This document shows, one piece after another, positions 18,434 to 27,437 of a stretch of 40,550 nucleotides of DNA. Numbering within the stretch: position 1 is the stretch's first letter; the number at the start of each line of letters is the position of its first letter. Position numbers and translations under genes: made by a program. The stretch comes from an uncultured Luminiphilus sp. GTDB lineage: Bacteria > Pseudomonadota > Gammaproteobacteria > Pseudomonadales > Halieaceae. The DNA is taken from the NCBI GenBank assembly GCA_938091995.1, contig CALKNZ010000055.1, positions 1-40,550 of the forward strand. Direction: 5' to 3'. The notes under the pieces are model-generated. The model was not told where the DNA came from, searched no databases, and was given only the letters and a program-made list of their open reading frames with translations.

Positions 18434-19942
18434 CTAATGCCGCAAAGCGGTGCTAATAACTGATCGGGTATCAGCCGGATCGATCACATTGTCTATCTCT
18501 AGAAAGCTGGCAGCTTCAGTCGCCTTCCCGCGCTCATAAAGTTCGGCGAGAAGTTCTTCAAAATAAGCATCTCTTTTGGGCCCTTCGGGCAGGTTGGCTA
18601 GTTCTTGCTTATACCCTAGACGAACTGCCCCCTCTAACCCCATTGGGCCAAACTCGCCTGTGGGCCAGCTGGCTGCATAGATGGGTATTTCAAAGGAGCC
18701 TCCGGTCATTGCCATCGCCCCAAGTCCGTAGCCGCGTCGAAGAAAAATGGACACGATGGGTTGGGTTAAAGTGGCGCCTGCGGTGAACATCTCAGACATA
18801 TACCGCGGCGCGCCTACAGCCTCACTGTCTGGCCCAACCATAAAACCGGGGGTATCAACGAAAGAGACAACGGGTAGTTTCCAGCGCTCTGCAAGCCGAT
18901 AGAGATCGGCAGCCTTGCTGGCGCCATCGGAGTCGATGGCGCCACCGAGGTGCCGGCAGTCGTTAGCTAAGACAGCGAAGGGAATGCCGTTAATACGAGC
19001 GAGGCCGGTGACGATGCTGCGACCATAATTGCTGCGTAGCGCAACGAATGACTGGCGATCAAATATCCTTTCCAGAATTTTTAGAGGGTCGTATGCCATT
19101 CTCCGATTTAATGGCAGTGCGTTGCGCAGAGACGCTTGGTCTTCGTAATCAAAGTGAGTCGTGGGCCCCTGAGAATAAGCTAATACTTGTTTGGCTAGGG
19201 CAGTGGCGCGAGCCTCATTTTCTACAATAATGTCAATGACGCCATTTTTGCTGTGTACGGTTGAAGGCCCTATGTCAGTCGGCTTAAAACTGCCCAAACC
19301 GCCCCCTTCAATCATTGCGGGCCCGGCCATGCCGATGTAGCTGCCTTGAGTGGCTATGCGTATGTCAGCTGCTCCAAAAAGCGCGGCGTTACCTGCAAAG
19401 CAGAATCCGTGATTAACGGCAATACGGGGTACTTTACCGGTTAAGGCGCACCATCGATGAAAAGTGGGAACATTGAGGCCGCCACCCGATATCAACACAT
19501 CAGTATCACCGGGCCGACCACCGCCTCCCTCGGTGTACATAATAATCGGTAGCTGTTGTTGTCCGGCTACACCTAATAGACGGTCAATTTTTCGATGATG
19601 GAAATAACCCTGCGTACCGGCGAGGACCGTGTAATCATTTATGATCAGTGCTGTTTGCGCCGCGGTTGTCTGAAATTGAGATCCGTTGACAGGTCCTATG
19701 GCCGTTATCACACCATCAGCGGCTGTTTGTCGCTGCAGTTCTGCAAATTCTTTACGGCTGCGCTGTGCGGCGACAGCATACTGGCCAAATTCATTCACCG
19801 GTGATCCGTCGACTAAATCATTCAAATTTTCACGGGCTGTGCGCCCACCTCTATCGTGCCGCTTTTTAACGGCTTCCCCTCTAGCATTATCTAGGGTATT
19901 GAGGCGGCGTTTTTGAAACTCTTCAAGTGGGTCGTGCGCCAT
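18434..19942 (-). CDS. Acyl-CoA carboxylase, carboxyltransferase (beta) subunit
   Basis: 502 residues with the two crotonase-like halves of biotin-dependent carboxyltransferases. N-terminal half: EGGGGRPGDTD and GFCFAGNAALFG, which form the acyl-CoA and oxyanion region. C-terminal half: AFAVLAND-type segment, VSFVDTPGFMVGPDSE, and GYGLGAMAMTGG, the biotin-binding part. It transfers CO2 from carboxybiotin to a short-chain acyl-CoA (propionyl-, methylcrotonyl- or similar; not resolvable by eye). No biotin carboxylase subunit is nearby, so the alpha subunit must be elsewhere. The ribosome binding site overlaps the end of the ATL gene three bases upstream, so the two are coupled. Confidence 0.88.
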   Translation of the reverse strand: MAHDPLEEFQKRRLNTLDNARGEAVKKRHDRGGRTARENLNDLVDGSPVNEFGQYAVAAQRSRKEFAELQRQTAADGVITAIGPVNGSQFQTTAAQTALIINDYTVLAGTQGYFHHRKIDRLLGVAGQQQLPIIMYTEGGGGRPGDTDVLISGGGLNVPTFHRWCALTGKVPRIAVNHGFCFAGNAALFGAADIRIATQGSYIGMAGPAMIEGGGLGSFKPTDIGPSTVHSKNGVIDIIVENEARATALAKQVLAYSQGPTTHFDYEDQASLRNALPLNRRMAYDPLKILERIFDRQSFVALRSNYGRSIVTGLARINGIPFAVLANDCRHLGGAIDSDGASKAADLYRLAERWKLPVVSFVDTPGFMVGPDSEAVGAPRYMSEMFTAGATLTQPIVSIFLRRGYGLGAMAMTGGSFEIPIYAASWPTGEFGPMGLEGAVRLGYKQELANLPEGPKRDAYFEELLAELYERGKATEAASFLEIDNVIDPADTRSVISTALRH

Positions 19943-19945
19943 TAA

Positions 19946-20302
19946 TCAGTCCTCTGTTGAATCTGCGACCTTACCGGCTGGTTGCTCTGGACTCCACCGA
20001 TGTTTTTTCATGGAAACTCTAGAATTTCGCACGCTCACGCCCTCACTGATCAGCCGTTTTGTGGCGAGATCTGCTCGAGGGCAAGTTAAAATGCCTTGAG
20101 CATTCACAACGCGATGCCAAGGCACTTGGGTATGAGCTGGCAGCTTTGAGAGCACGGTGCCAACCCAGCGGGCTTTCCCTGGATAGCCGGCCATGTACGC
20201 TAAATCGCCGAAGGAGACGACCCGTCCTGAGGGTACCTTAGCCAGTACTGTGAGGACTTGTGCACTGCTCAATTTCAGATGTAGGTTGATAGTTTTACTC
20301 AA
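19946..20302 (-). CDS. Alkyltransferase-like DNA-repair protein (ATL, MGMT homologue without active Cys)
   Basis: 118 residues matching the DNA-binding domain of O6-alkylguanine transferases. The active-site PCHRV reads PWHRV (Trp62), the hallmark of ATL proteins, which bind O6-alkylguanine and hand it to nucleotide excision repair instead of removing the alkyl group. The VPSGRVVSFGDLA helix-turn-helix and the GTVLSKLP segment are also present. The C-terminus has an extra basic/acidic tail (~95-118). It heads a two-gene unit with the carboxyltransferase and is divergent from the cytochrome gene. Confidence 0.9.
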   Translation of the reverse strand: MSKTINLHLKLSSAQVLTVLAKVPSGRVVSFGDLAYMAGYPGKARWVGTVLSKLPAHTQVPWHRVVNAQGILTCPRADLATKRLISEGVSVRNSRVSMKKHRWSPEQPAGKVADSTED

Positions 20303-20336
20303 GGTTTCTCATTAGACGGTTAATCAATGCCTAGGC

Positions 20337-23156
20337 ATGGCATTAGCCTTACCTTTCGCTGAATGCTACTCTAAGTTGCTCTGGTTTTATGGGCCGTGCA
20401 CTAATTTTTTGGTGGGTAAAAAATTGCATAAGCTTTTAATCAGCTCATTCGCTGTTACCGGTTTATTCTGGATGGGATTTTCGTCTCCAGTGGTAGCTCA
20501 AGGAACATTTTTCCATTCTTTATTGGATGCAGTAGTCGATTCTCAAAACCGCCCAGAAGTATCAAATACCAAAGATTTGGAAGAGGCCTTTGGCTGCGGC
20601 TCGGCAGGGGCGAAACTCTCCGCAGACACTGCCCCCGGTAGCTATACCCTTTTTGAATCTGGGCCTGTCAGACCTATAGCGTTGTCTCCCGATGGTCAGC
20701 GACTCGCAGTGACTAACACTCCTGCTAACTGCGTCGAAATATACGGTATTGAAAACGATCAATTTAACCTGCAGGCCTCAGTAATGGTTGGCTTGGAGCC
20801 AGTTGCTGTCGCTTTTCAGAGTAATGAGGAGATTTGGGTAGTCAATCACCTCAGTGATTCCGTCAGTATTGTCACACTGACAGGAACGCCACACGTGGTT
20901 GAGACCCTGCAAGTGGGTGATGAGCCACGTGATATTGTTTTTGCAGGCTTAGATCAGCGCCGCGGATTTATTACGGCGGCCTATCGCGGACAAAATCATC
21001 CCGAGTTCTCTGAAGGTGCCCTGCTAACACCAGGATTAGGGCGGGCAGATGTCTGGGTTTTGGACGCTAGTGAACAATCAGAGACAGATCGATTAATCAC
21101 CATCATAAATTTATTTTCTGATACGCCTAGAGCTTTGGCGGTGAGTGCCGATGGTAAAACCGTATATGCGGCAGCTTTTATGTCTGGGAATCAAACCACA
21201 ACGCTGTCCGCAGAAACCGTTCTAGGTGCCAAACCCTTGCCCGTGGAAAACCATCAGGGCGAAGTTGAGCCGGAGACGGGTTTGATTGTGCAAAAGCGCA
21301 ATAACCGGTGGGTTGATGAGCTAGAGAACGACTGGAGTGCTAGCGTTATGCTAGACCTGCCAGATAATGATGTATTTCTGATTGATGCCACAGCTGCCAT
21401 ACCTGAGGTGACGTCAAAGATAACTGGGGTTGGTACGACACTGTTTAATATGGCGGTTAATCCCATTTCAGGTGTCGTGTACGTTAGTGCTCTTGATGCA
21501 CTAAATCACATTCGCTTTGAGGGGGCCGGTGAAGCGTCGACGACGGTAAGGGGCCGCATCGCTGAGAGTAGTATTTCTGTATTGGGTGTGGCGGGCTCGC
21601 CGTTAGTGAGGAACCATTTAAATCCCCACATTGACTTCGATGTACCTGAGAAGACGGTTTATGGTGCTGATCTGGTGGCGCGCAGTCTCTCGCAGCCTAC
21701 TGCCCTAGAAGTAGATCCCTCAGGTACATCACTTTATGTCGCTGCTTTGGGATCAGGGAAGGTCGCACGTATTCCAGTAAGCCAGCTAGAGCAGGGCCAA
21801 TACCTCCCCAATGCGGAAGAACATTTTGAGGTCCCTGGTGGTGGGCCCTCTGGATTAGCCCTATCCAAAGCCGGGGATAGGCTGTTTGTTTACAGTCGTT
21901 TCAGCAACTCGCTATCTTTATTAGATGCAACGGATGGTCACTTGCTGGCGAGCCTGAATTTGTTTTCTCCCGAACCGAATAAAGTTATAGCTGGCAGGAA
22001 ATTTCTTTACGATGCCCGGGAAACGTCGGCCAACGGCACAAGTGCTTGCTCAAGCTGTCACATTTTCGGAGACATGGATCAGTTAGCTTGGGATCTTGGC
22101 GATCCTGACGCTGATCTTCAGTTGAATCGAAATAAGTACGTTTCCAACTCTCCGCGAACGACAATTTTGTTCCATCCAATGAAAGGGCCCATGACCACAC
22201 AGACGCTTAGGGGTATAGCCGACAGTGGTCCCCAGCATTGGCGTGGTGATCGTATGGGGCGTAACCCAGCAACGGTCAACGGTGTAACGGAGTCTCTAGA
22301 GGCTGCTGCCTTCAAGGAGTTTAATCCGGCTTTCGTCGGCTTGTTAGGGCGCTCTGAAGAACTTGCGAGTGCCGATATGCAAGCGTTTACTGATTTTGCT
22401 TTGGCACTCACACCGCCGCCAAACCCAATTCGCCAGCTTGATAATAGTCTTAATGAGAGTCAGGCAAATGGTCTTAATATTTATTTTACAGTAGACAACA
22501 TTACGGGCTTGGGCAGCTGTAACCATTGTCATACCCTAGCGCCCGAACTGAAAATGTTTGGTACAGGCGGGCTGATGACCTTTGAGGGCGCTGGAGTTGC
22601 CGAAAATTTCAAAGTGCCTCATTTTCGTAATGCCTACGCAAAAGTGGGTATGTTTGGTACCAGCGGTCGTTTAAATCAGAACGGACACGCCGGTGATCAA
22701 ATTAAGGGGTTTGGTTATCTTCATGATGGCAGTACCGCTTCACTATCTGACTTCTTTGCCTCCCCAACTTTTGTTTTTCCCGAACCTCGTGATCAAACAG
22801 AAACGGATGTTATCAATTTTGTAATGGCAGCGGACAGTAACTTGGCGCCCGTAGTCGGTCAGCAGGTCACCCTAACAATGGGGAGTCCAGCAACAGATAT
22901 TCAACGCCTGACGCTACTAGAAACCCAGGCTGCGGTGACAGAGCCCAGGGAAGAATGTGATCTGATGGCTCGGGGCATCATTGACGGAAAGCGTATTTCT
23001 GCCTTGATGAAGCCGAACGGAAACTACATAGACACTAATGACGTCGAATACTCGCCAGACATGCTGCTTGCTCAGGCGCGTGCAGTAGGTAACGCCGTAA
23101 CCTATACCTGCTTACCACCGGGTAATGGCTCGAGGATAGCGTTAGATACCTTTTGA
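20337..23156 (+). CDS. Periplasmic beta-propeller fused to a c-type (MauG-like) cytochrome
   Basis: Up to 939 residues. The first ~30 codons do not look like a signal peptide; a signal (LLISSFAVTGLFWMGF ... VVAQ) follows, so the true start may be a TTG/GTG near 20409-20430. Residues ~100-560 are a YVTN-type seven-bladed propeller (repeated SPDGQRLAV, SADGKTVYAA, DPSGTSLYVA blades). The C-terminal ~370 residues carry two haem c sites, CSSCH at 571-575 and CNHCH at 728-732, arranged like di-haem MauG/cytochrome c peroxidase-type proteins, with LRGIADSGPQHWRGDRMG between them. Expected periplasmic oxidoreductase or peroxidase with a substrate-presenting propeller. The substrate is unknown. Confidence 0.87.
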   Translation: MALALPFAECYSKLLWFYGPCTNFLVGKKLHKLLISSFAVTGLFWMGFSSPVVAQGTFFHSLLDAVVDSQNRPEVSNTKDLEEAFGCGSAGAKLSADTAPGSYTLFESGPVRPIALSPDGQRLAVTNTPANCVEIYGIENDQFNLQASVMVGLEPVAVAFQSNEEIWVVNHLSDSVSIVTLTGTPHVVETLQVGDEPRDIVFAGLDQRRGFITAAYRGQNHPEFSEGALLTPGLGRADVWVLDASEQSETDRLITIINLFSDTPRALAVSADGKTVYAAAFMSGNQTTTLSAETVLGAKPLPVENHQGEVEPETGLIVQKRNNRWVDELENDWSASVMLDLPDNDVFLIDATAAIPEVTSKITGVGTTLFNMAVNPISGVVYVSALDALNHIRFEGAGEASTTVRGRIAESSISVLGVAGSPLVRNHLNPHIDFDVPEKTVYGADLVARSLSQPTALEVDPSGTSLYVAALGSGKVARIPVSQLEQGQYLPNAEEHFEVPGGGPSGLALSKAGDRLFVYSRFSNSLSLLDATDGHLLASLNLFSPEPNKVIAGRKFLYDARETSANGTSACSSCHIFGDMDQLAWDLGDPDADLQLNRNKYVSNSPRTTILFHPMKGPMTTQTLRGIADSGPQHWRGDRMGRNPATVNGVTESLEAAAFKEFNPAFVGLLGRSEELASADMQAFTDFALALTPPPNPIRQLDNSLNESQANGLNIYFTVDNITGLGSCNHCHTLAPELKMFGTGGLMTFEGAGVAENFKVPHFRNAYAKVGMFGTSGRLNQNGHAGDQIKGFGYLHDGSTASLSDFFASPTFVFPEPRDQTETDVINFVMAADSNLAPVVGQQVTLTMGSPATDIQRLTLLETQAAVTEPREECDLMARGIIDGKRISALMKPNGNYIDTNDVEYSPDMLLAQARAVGNAVTYTCLPPGNGSRIALDTF

Positions 23157-23271
23157 AAAGTTGCTAACGTTGTTTTGGAGGTGCTTGAGCAAAATATTCT
23201 TTACAGGTGTGAAGGCGGGTTTCTTATTCTTGGATATTTTTTAAGATAGTAAACTGTTGTTGATTGTTTTT

Positions 23272-23481
23272 TTAGTTTTCATTTGTCGGAAAGGCCTTCA
23301 ACACTTCGCGGACTAAACTCCAGTGATCAAATGCCGCTCCGTTGTAGTTCAGTCCACGGCGGACAATGACCAGATCATGGGAAGGTATGACAACGACATA
23401 CTGTCCGCGAATATTTCGCAAAAAATCCGTGAATTGAATAGACATGGGTGTTTCTTGGCCAAAAAATTTCAAGGGGATCAA
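23272..23481 (-). pseudogene. C-terminal remnant of a serine hydrolase (beta-lactamase family)
   Basis: On the reverse strand the segment FLRNIRGQYVVVIPSHDL, then VIVRRG and FDHWSLVREVL, matches the end of class C beta-lactamase/6-aminohexanoate-hydrolase-type proteins, down to the stop codon at 23272-23274. The preceding part of the gene, with the SxxK active site, is missing: upstream sequence runs into the acyl-CoA ligase gene. It looks like the leftover of a deletion or of an insertion of the ligase locus. No function is expected. Confidence 0.72.
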
Positions 23482-23537
23482 CGTCTAAATGCCTAAAAAT
23501 CGGTATTATGAAAAAAAATAGAACGTCCGGGGAAAGT

Positions 23538-25196
23538 ATGGAAAACGAAACATTAACTGCACAGTTAGCCCATTGGGATCAGGAGTGTCCCGATCAGGTG
23601 TGGCTCCGTGATCTGAGCGAAGCGGGTGAAACCACTTACTCTTGGCATGAGGCCCAAGATCAGGTGACCGCAGTGGCTTCCGCTTTGGAAGCTCGTTTTG
23701 GCTCTGGGCACAGTATGGCATTGCTCTCAAAAAATCGCGCTCACTGGATACTCGCTGATTTGGCCATTATTGCTTCTGGAAATGTTTCAGTGCCCTTGTT
23801 TACAACGCATCCAGCAGCGACTGCCCAATACATTCTTGAGTTCACCGATACAAAAGTCTTATTTTTGGGTGAAACCACTAACTGGGTCGCGGTGAAGGAA
23901 GTTATGGGCGAAGAGACTTTGGTGGTTACTTTGCCGGGTGTGAGCTGCGACATGGCGCATGTCACTTGGGATACCTTACTCCAAGAAGGTATGGGTAAGA
24001 CGCCAAAATACGCGGCGACACCTTCTGATCTTGTTTCGCTGGTCTTTACATCGGGGACTACGGGTATGCCAAAAGGCGTGATTCAGACCCATGAATCAAA
24101 CTTGATTCCTGTACGTCGTGGCGCTGAAGCATTCGCATCTCGAGAGGAATCTCGGTATTTTTCTTACCTCCCTTTATCGCATATCGCAGAGCGTCAAATC
24201 GTTGAGTACGGATCGATGGTCACTTGTGGTGAAATCTGGTTTAACGAGTCGATGGAGACTTTGTTGCGGGATCTGTCAGCCTGTAAACCCAATATATTTT
24301 TTGGCCCGCCTAGAGTTTGGGAGCAATTGCAGCAGGCGGTTCTCGGTAAATTGGGTGGACAAGAAGCTCTCGATACATTGCTGGAGCAAGACGCCGATGG
24401 GATGAGTGCTCTAATACTCGGAGGCCTTGGATTGACCGAGGTGGATTATTGTTTGACGGCCGCTGCACCTACCCCCCCGGCATTGATACATTGGTGGGAT
24501 AAGTTGGGCCTAAAACTTTGTGAAGGCTTTGGCCAGACCGAAGCCATGTCGTTGATTGTTACCAAAGTGGAAGATCGGCGTATTGGTTCTATCGGCAAAC
24601 CAATTTCTGGAGTTGAAGTGAGAATTAGTGATATTGGAGAGCTCCTAATTCGTGCAGAAGGCTGTACCCCAGGCTACTACCAGCAGCCAGAAAAAACGGC
24701 CGAGCTTTGGCAGCACGGTTGGTTACATACTGGTGATAAAGCCTATATTGATGATGATGGCTTTATATTTATTACCGGACGGGTAAAGGACTACTTTAAA
24801 ACTATTCAAGGGAAGTTTGTGGCGCCACCGCCAATTGAAGGGTTGTTTGCCGATAATGCACATGCCGAGCAACAGTGCCTTCTGGGTCGTGGATTTTCGA
24901 AAACAGTCATGATTACGGTGCTGAGCGATACGGCAGCAGGTTTGGATCGTCATGTTGTTGAGGCTTCAATTTCGGAAACTGTGGCTTCAATTAACAACGA
25001 AATAGAGAAGCACGCGCGAATCGGCGCAGTGATTCTTTCTAAGAATCACTGGACTATTGAAAACGAGATTCTGACACCAACCTTAAAAATTCGTCGAGAA
25101 CGCGTTGAGGCCGTATTTGCTGAAAAGGCAGAGCAGCTGGCTCGCCAGTCGGCTGAAAGGGGTGAAGTTCTGCTGCATTGGTTCGATGATATTTAG
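23538..25196 (+). CDS. AMP-forming long-chain acyl-CoA ligase
   Basis: 552 residues from the ATG at 23538 (GGGGAA just upstream); ATGs at 23448 and 23508 lie in frame but overlap the pseudogene. Adenylation motifs are complete: P-loop FTSGTTGMPKG (170-180), SYLPLSHIAER, GPPRVWEQ, CEGFGQTE (328-335), TGDKAYIDDDGF and FITGRVKDYFKT. It activates a fatty acid or similar carboxylate with ATP to acyl-AMP, then CoA, in the cytoplasm. Near-neighbours (alkyl sulfatase, WS/DGAT) fit fatty alcohol/acid turnover. The product is shorter than typical FadD15-type enzymes (~600). Confidence 0.9.
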   Translation: MENETLTAQLAHWDQECPDQVWLRDLSEAGETTYSWHEAQDQVTAVASALEARFGSGHSMALLSKNRAHWILADLAIIASGNVSVPLFTTHPAATAQYILEFTDTKVLFLGETTNWVAVKEVMGEETLVVTLPGVSCDMAHVTWDTLLQEGMGKTPKYAATPSDLVSLVFTSGTTGMPKGVIQTHESNLIPVRRGAEAFASREESRYFSYLPLSHIAERQIVEYGSMVTCGEIWFNESMETLLRDLSACKPNIFFGPPRVWEQLQQAVLGKLGGQEALDTLLEQDADGMSALILGGLGLTEVDYCLTAAAPTPPALIHWWDKLGLKLCEGFGQTEAMSLIVTKVEDRRIGSIGKPISGVEVRISDIGELLIRAEGCTPGYYQQPEKTAELWQHGWLHTGDKAYIDDDGFIFITGRVKDYFKTIQGKFVAPPPIEGLFADNAHAEQQCLLGRGFSKTVMITVLSDTAAGLDRHVVEASISETVASINNEIEKHARIGAVILSKNHWTIENEILTPTLKIRRERVEAVFAEKAEQLARQSAERGEVLLHWFDDI

Positions 25197-25262
25197 GTCG
25201 TACGTTCAAAAATTTCAAGCCTTAGCCGAACAGCAGTAGACAGCCAAATCACGTAAACAGCT

Positions 25263-27257
25263 ATGAGCATCAGACGAATGGATATTAGAGCTTTTAGTTT
25301 TATTGTCTCTTTAATTCCTACGCTAATCGCTTGTGGGGGCGACCTCGGGCCTGCCCCTCTCGAGGCTATTGAAGGTAATCAGGGTAACTTACCGCCGACA
25401 CAAAATACCCTTGCGATGAACCAAGCTGTGACTGCATCGCTGGATATTAATAATTCCAAGGATTTTGATGACGCGAGACGCGGCTTAGTGGCTCGAGTTG
25501 ACGACCTCAAGATAAGCATGGCCGACGGCACCGTGATATGGAGCGTTAACGACTATGACTTTATCCAAGGCGATGCTCCGGGGACTGTGAACCCAAGCCT
25601 GTGGCGACAGGAGCGTCTAAACAATATCCACGGTTTGTTTGAAGTTACCCCCGGTGTTTATCAGTTAAGGGGTTTTGATCTTTCCAATATGAGTATTATT
25701 GAGGGGGCGCGTGGCTGGATCCTTGTCGACCCTTTAACAACAAGGGAAACAGCAGCTGCAGCACTGGCCTTTGCGCGTCAAGAACTGGGTTACAAGCCGG
25801 TGACGGCGGTCATTATTACGCACTCCCATATTGATCATTTCGGTGGTGTCCTCGCGGTGTTAGAGGAAAGTGGCGGCACGGAAGTCATCGCTCCTGAAGG
25901 ATTTATGAGTGAGGCAACCAGCGAAAATGTTGTTGCCGGCACCACAATGAGTCGTCGTTCTATGTTTATGTACGGTAGTCAACTCGAGCGATCTGCCTTT
26001 GGACATATAGGGTCAGGACTAGGCAAAGGACCTGCGTTCGGTAGCCCCGGGATTACAACGCCAACCCGAGTGATTTCTCAAACCGGGGAAAAGGCGACGA
26101 TTGATGGCGTTGACTTTATTTTTCAGAACGCTGCTGGTTCGGAGGCCCCTGCAGAGCTTACTTTTTATCTGCCAGAAAAAAAGGCTTTTTGTGGTGCTGA
26201 GGTTGTGTCACGCAATATGCATAATCTGTATACGTTGCGTGGTGCCCACGTTCGCGATGCGCGTAAATGGAGCTATTATATTAACGAGGCCATAGAGCTC
26301 TTTCCTGACATGGAGGTGTACTTTGGAAGCCATCATTGGCCGCTATGGGGTAACGAAGATATTGTCGACTTTCTAAAAAAGCAGCGCGATGGTTATCGCT
26401 ACATTCATGATCAAACATTACGTCTTGCATCGCAGGGGCATACGCCGAGTGAAATCGCTGAGGCTCTAGAGCTTCCCTCCACGTTGCGAAATAGTTTTTC
26501 TAACCGAGGGTACTATGGAACCCTGAAGCATAATTCCCGAGCTGTATACCAGCGGTATTTTGGTTGGTACGACGGTAACCCTGCAAATCTAGATCCGTTG
26601 CCTGAAGTTGAATCCTCAAAGCGATACGTCGCGGCTATGGGTGGCAGCAGCGGTGTCATGACAAGGGCGAAGTCTGCCTTTGATCGTGCTGAGTATCGTT
26701 GGGTCGCTGAACTTCTTAATCATTTGATTTTTGCAGACCCCAATCATGTTGAGGCAAAGATGCTGTTGGCAAGGAGTTATGAGCAGCTGGGGTATCAAGC
26801 CGAGTCGGGCCCCTGGCGAGACGTGTATTTGACCGGTGCCTTAGAGCTTCGCAAAGGTGCGCCGTCAAAGGGCCTTGGCATTGCTAATGCAGCGGATTTA
26901 ATCCGCAAAACTCCGATCAGTGAATTTATGCAGCTTATTGCGGTAATGCTTAATGGGGAAAAGGCGGACGGCGAATCTTATGTGTTTAATTTTACCTTCA
27001 CTGATTTGGCTGAGACCTATGTTCTAAGCTTGGAAAATGCGGTGCTACATCAGCGAAGTGGCGAGCCTGCAGTGAATGCTGATGCGACGCTGCGTATTAC
27101 CCATGCGTTGTTTGTTAGCATGCTCGTAGGAGAAGCCGGCATTCGAGAGACTTTATTTTCCGACGATATTGCTATTGAGGGATCGCGACTAGATTTATTG
27201 CAGTTTTTTGCCATGCTTGATCCACCTGATGATGTTTTTAATATCGTCACTCCCTAG
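25263..27257 (+). CDS. Lipoprotein alkyl sulfatase (SdsA1/BDS1 type, metallo-beta-lactamase fold)
   Basis: 664 residues. The N-terminus has a lipobox-like signal (PTLIACGG), so likely a lipid-anchored periplasmic or outer-membrane protein. The metallo-beta-lactamase motif HSHIDH is at 187-192 and further metal/active-site features follow (GAEVVSRNMHN, GAHVRDARKW, GSHHWPLWGN). An alkyl-sulfatase dimerisation region and a C-terminal SCP2-like domain (~550-660; ESYVFNFTFTDLAETYVL) complete the family architecture. It hydrolyses alkyl sulfate esters such as dodecyl sulfate to the alcohol and sulfate. Weak ribosome binding site; the ATG at 25278 is an alternative start. It follows the acyl-CoA ligase by 66 bases. 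Confidence 0.9.
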   Translation: MSIRRMDIRAFSFIVSLIPTLIACGGDLGPAPLEAIEGNQGNLPPTQNTLAMNQAVTASLDINNSKDFDDARRGLVARVDDLKISMADGTVIWSVNDYDFIQGDAPGTVNPSLWRQERLNNIHGLFEVTPGVYQLRGFDLSNMSIIEGARGWILVDPLTTRETAAAALAFARQELGYKPVTAVIITHSHIDHFGGVLAVLEESGGTEVIAPEGFMSEATSENVVAGTTMSRRSMFMYGSQLERSAFGHIGSGLGKGPAFGSPGITTPTRVISQTGEKATIDGVDFIFQNAAGSEAPAELTFYLPEKKAFCGAEVVSRNMHNLYTLRGAHVRDARKWSYYINEAIELFPDMEVYFGSHHWPLWGNEDIVDFLKKQRDGYRYIHDQTLRLASQGHTPSEIAEALELPSTLRNSFSNRGYYGTLKHNSRAVYQRYFGWYDGNPANLDPLPEVESSKRYVAAMGGSSGVMTRAKSAFDRAEYRWVAELLNHLIFADPNHVEAKMLLARSYEQLGYQAESGPWRDVYLTGALELRKGAPSKGLGIANAADLIRKTPISEFMQLIAVMLNGEKADGESYVFNFTFTDLAETYVLSLENAVLHQRSGEPAVNADATLRITHALFVSMLVGEAGIRETLFSDDIAIEGSRLDLLQFFAMLDPPDDVFNIVTP

Positions 27258-27263
27258 GTGGGG

Positions 27264-27312
27264 CAGTGTTGCTGATTGACTGACCTCGCGTGGGTACGAG
27301 AGGGCAACACTG
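27264..27312. terminator. Hairpin between convergent alkyl sulfatase and WS/DGAT genes
   Basis: CAGTGTTGC (27264-27272) and GCAACACTG (27304-27312) are a perfect 9-base inverted repeat with a 31-base loop containing a smaller CTCG/CGAG stem. No T-run follows, so it is only a candidate bidirectional terminator or RNA structure. Confidence 0.4.
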
Positions 27313-27437
27313 AGCATTAAGCCGCGTATAGATCTCAGTTGACGCCTATGTCGGTGCAATATTTTGAGTTAAAGATGTAGATTTTTTCTCCGAGGGTTAC
27401 CGGCTTTCTGCTGAGGTCTCCTGGCACTCTCAAAGCA

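Noticed and set aside
19946..20302. Active O6-methylguanine-DNA methyltransferase
   Set aside because: The acceptor Cys is replaced by Trp (PWHRV).
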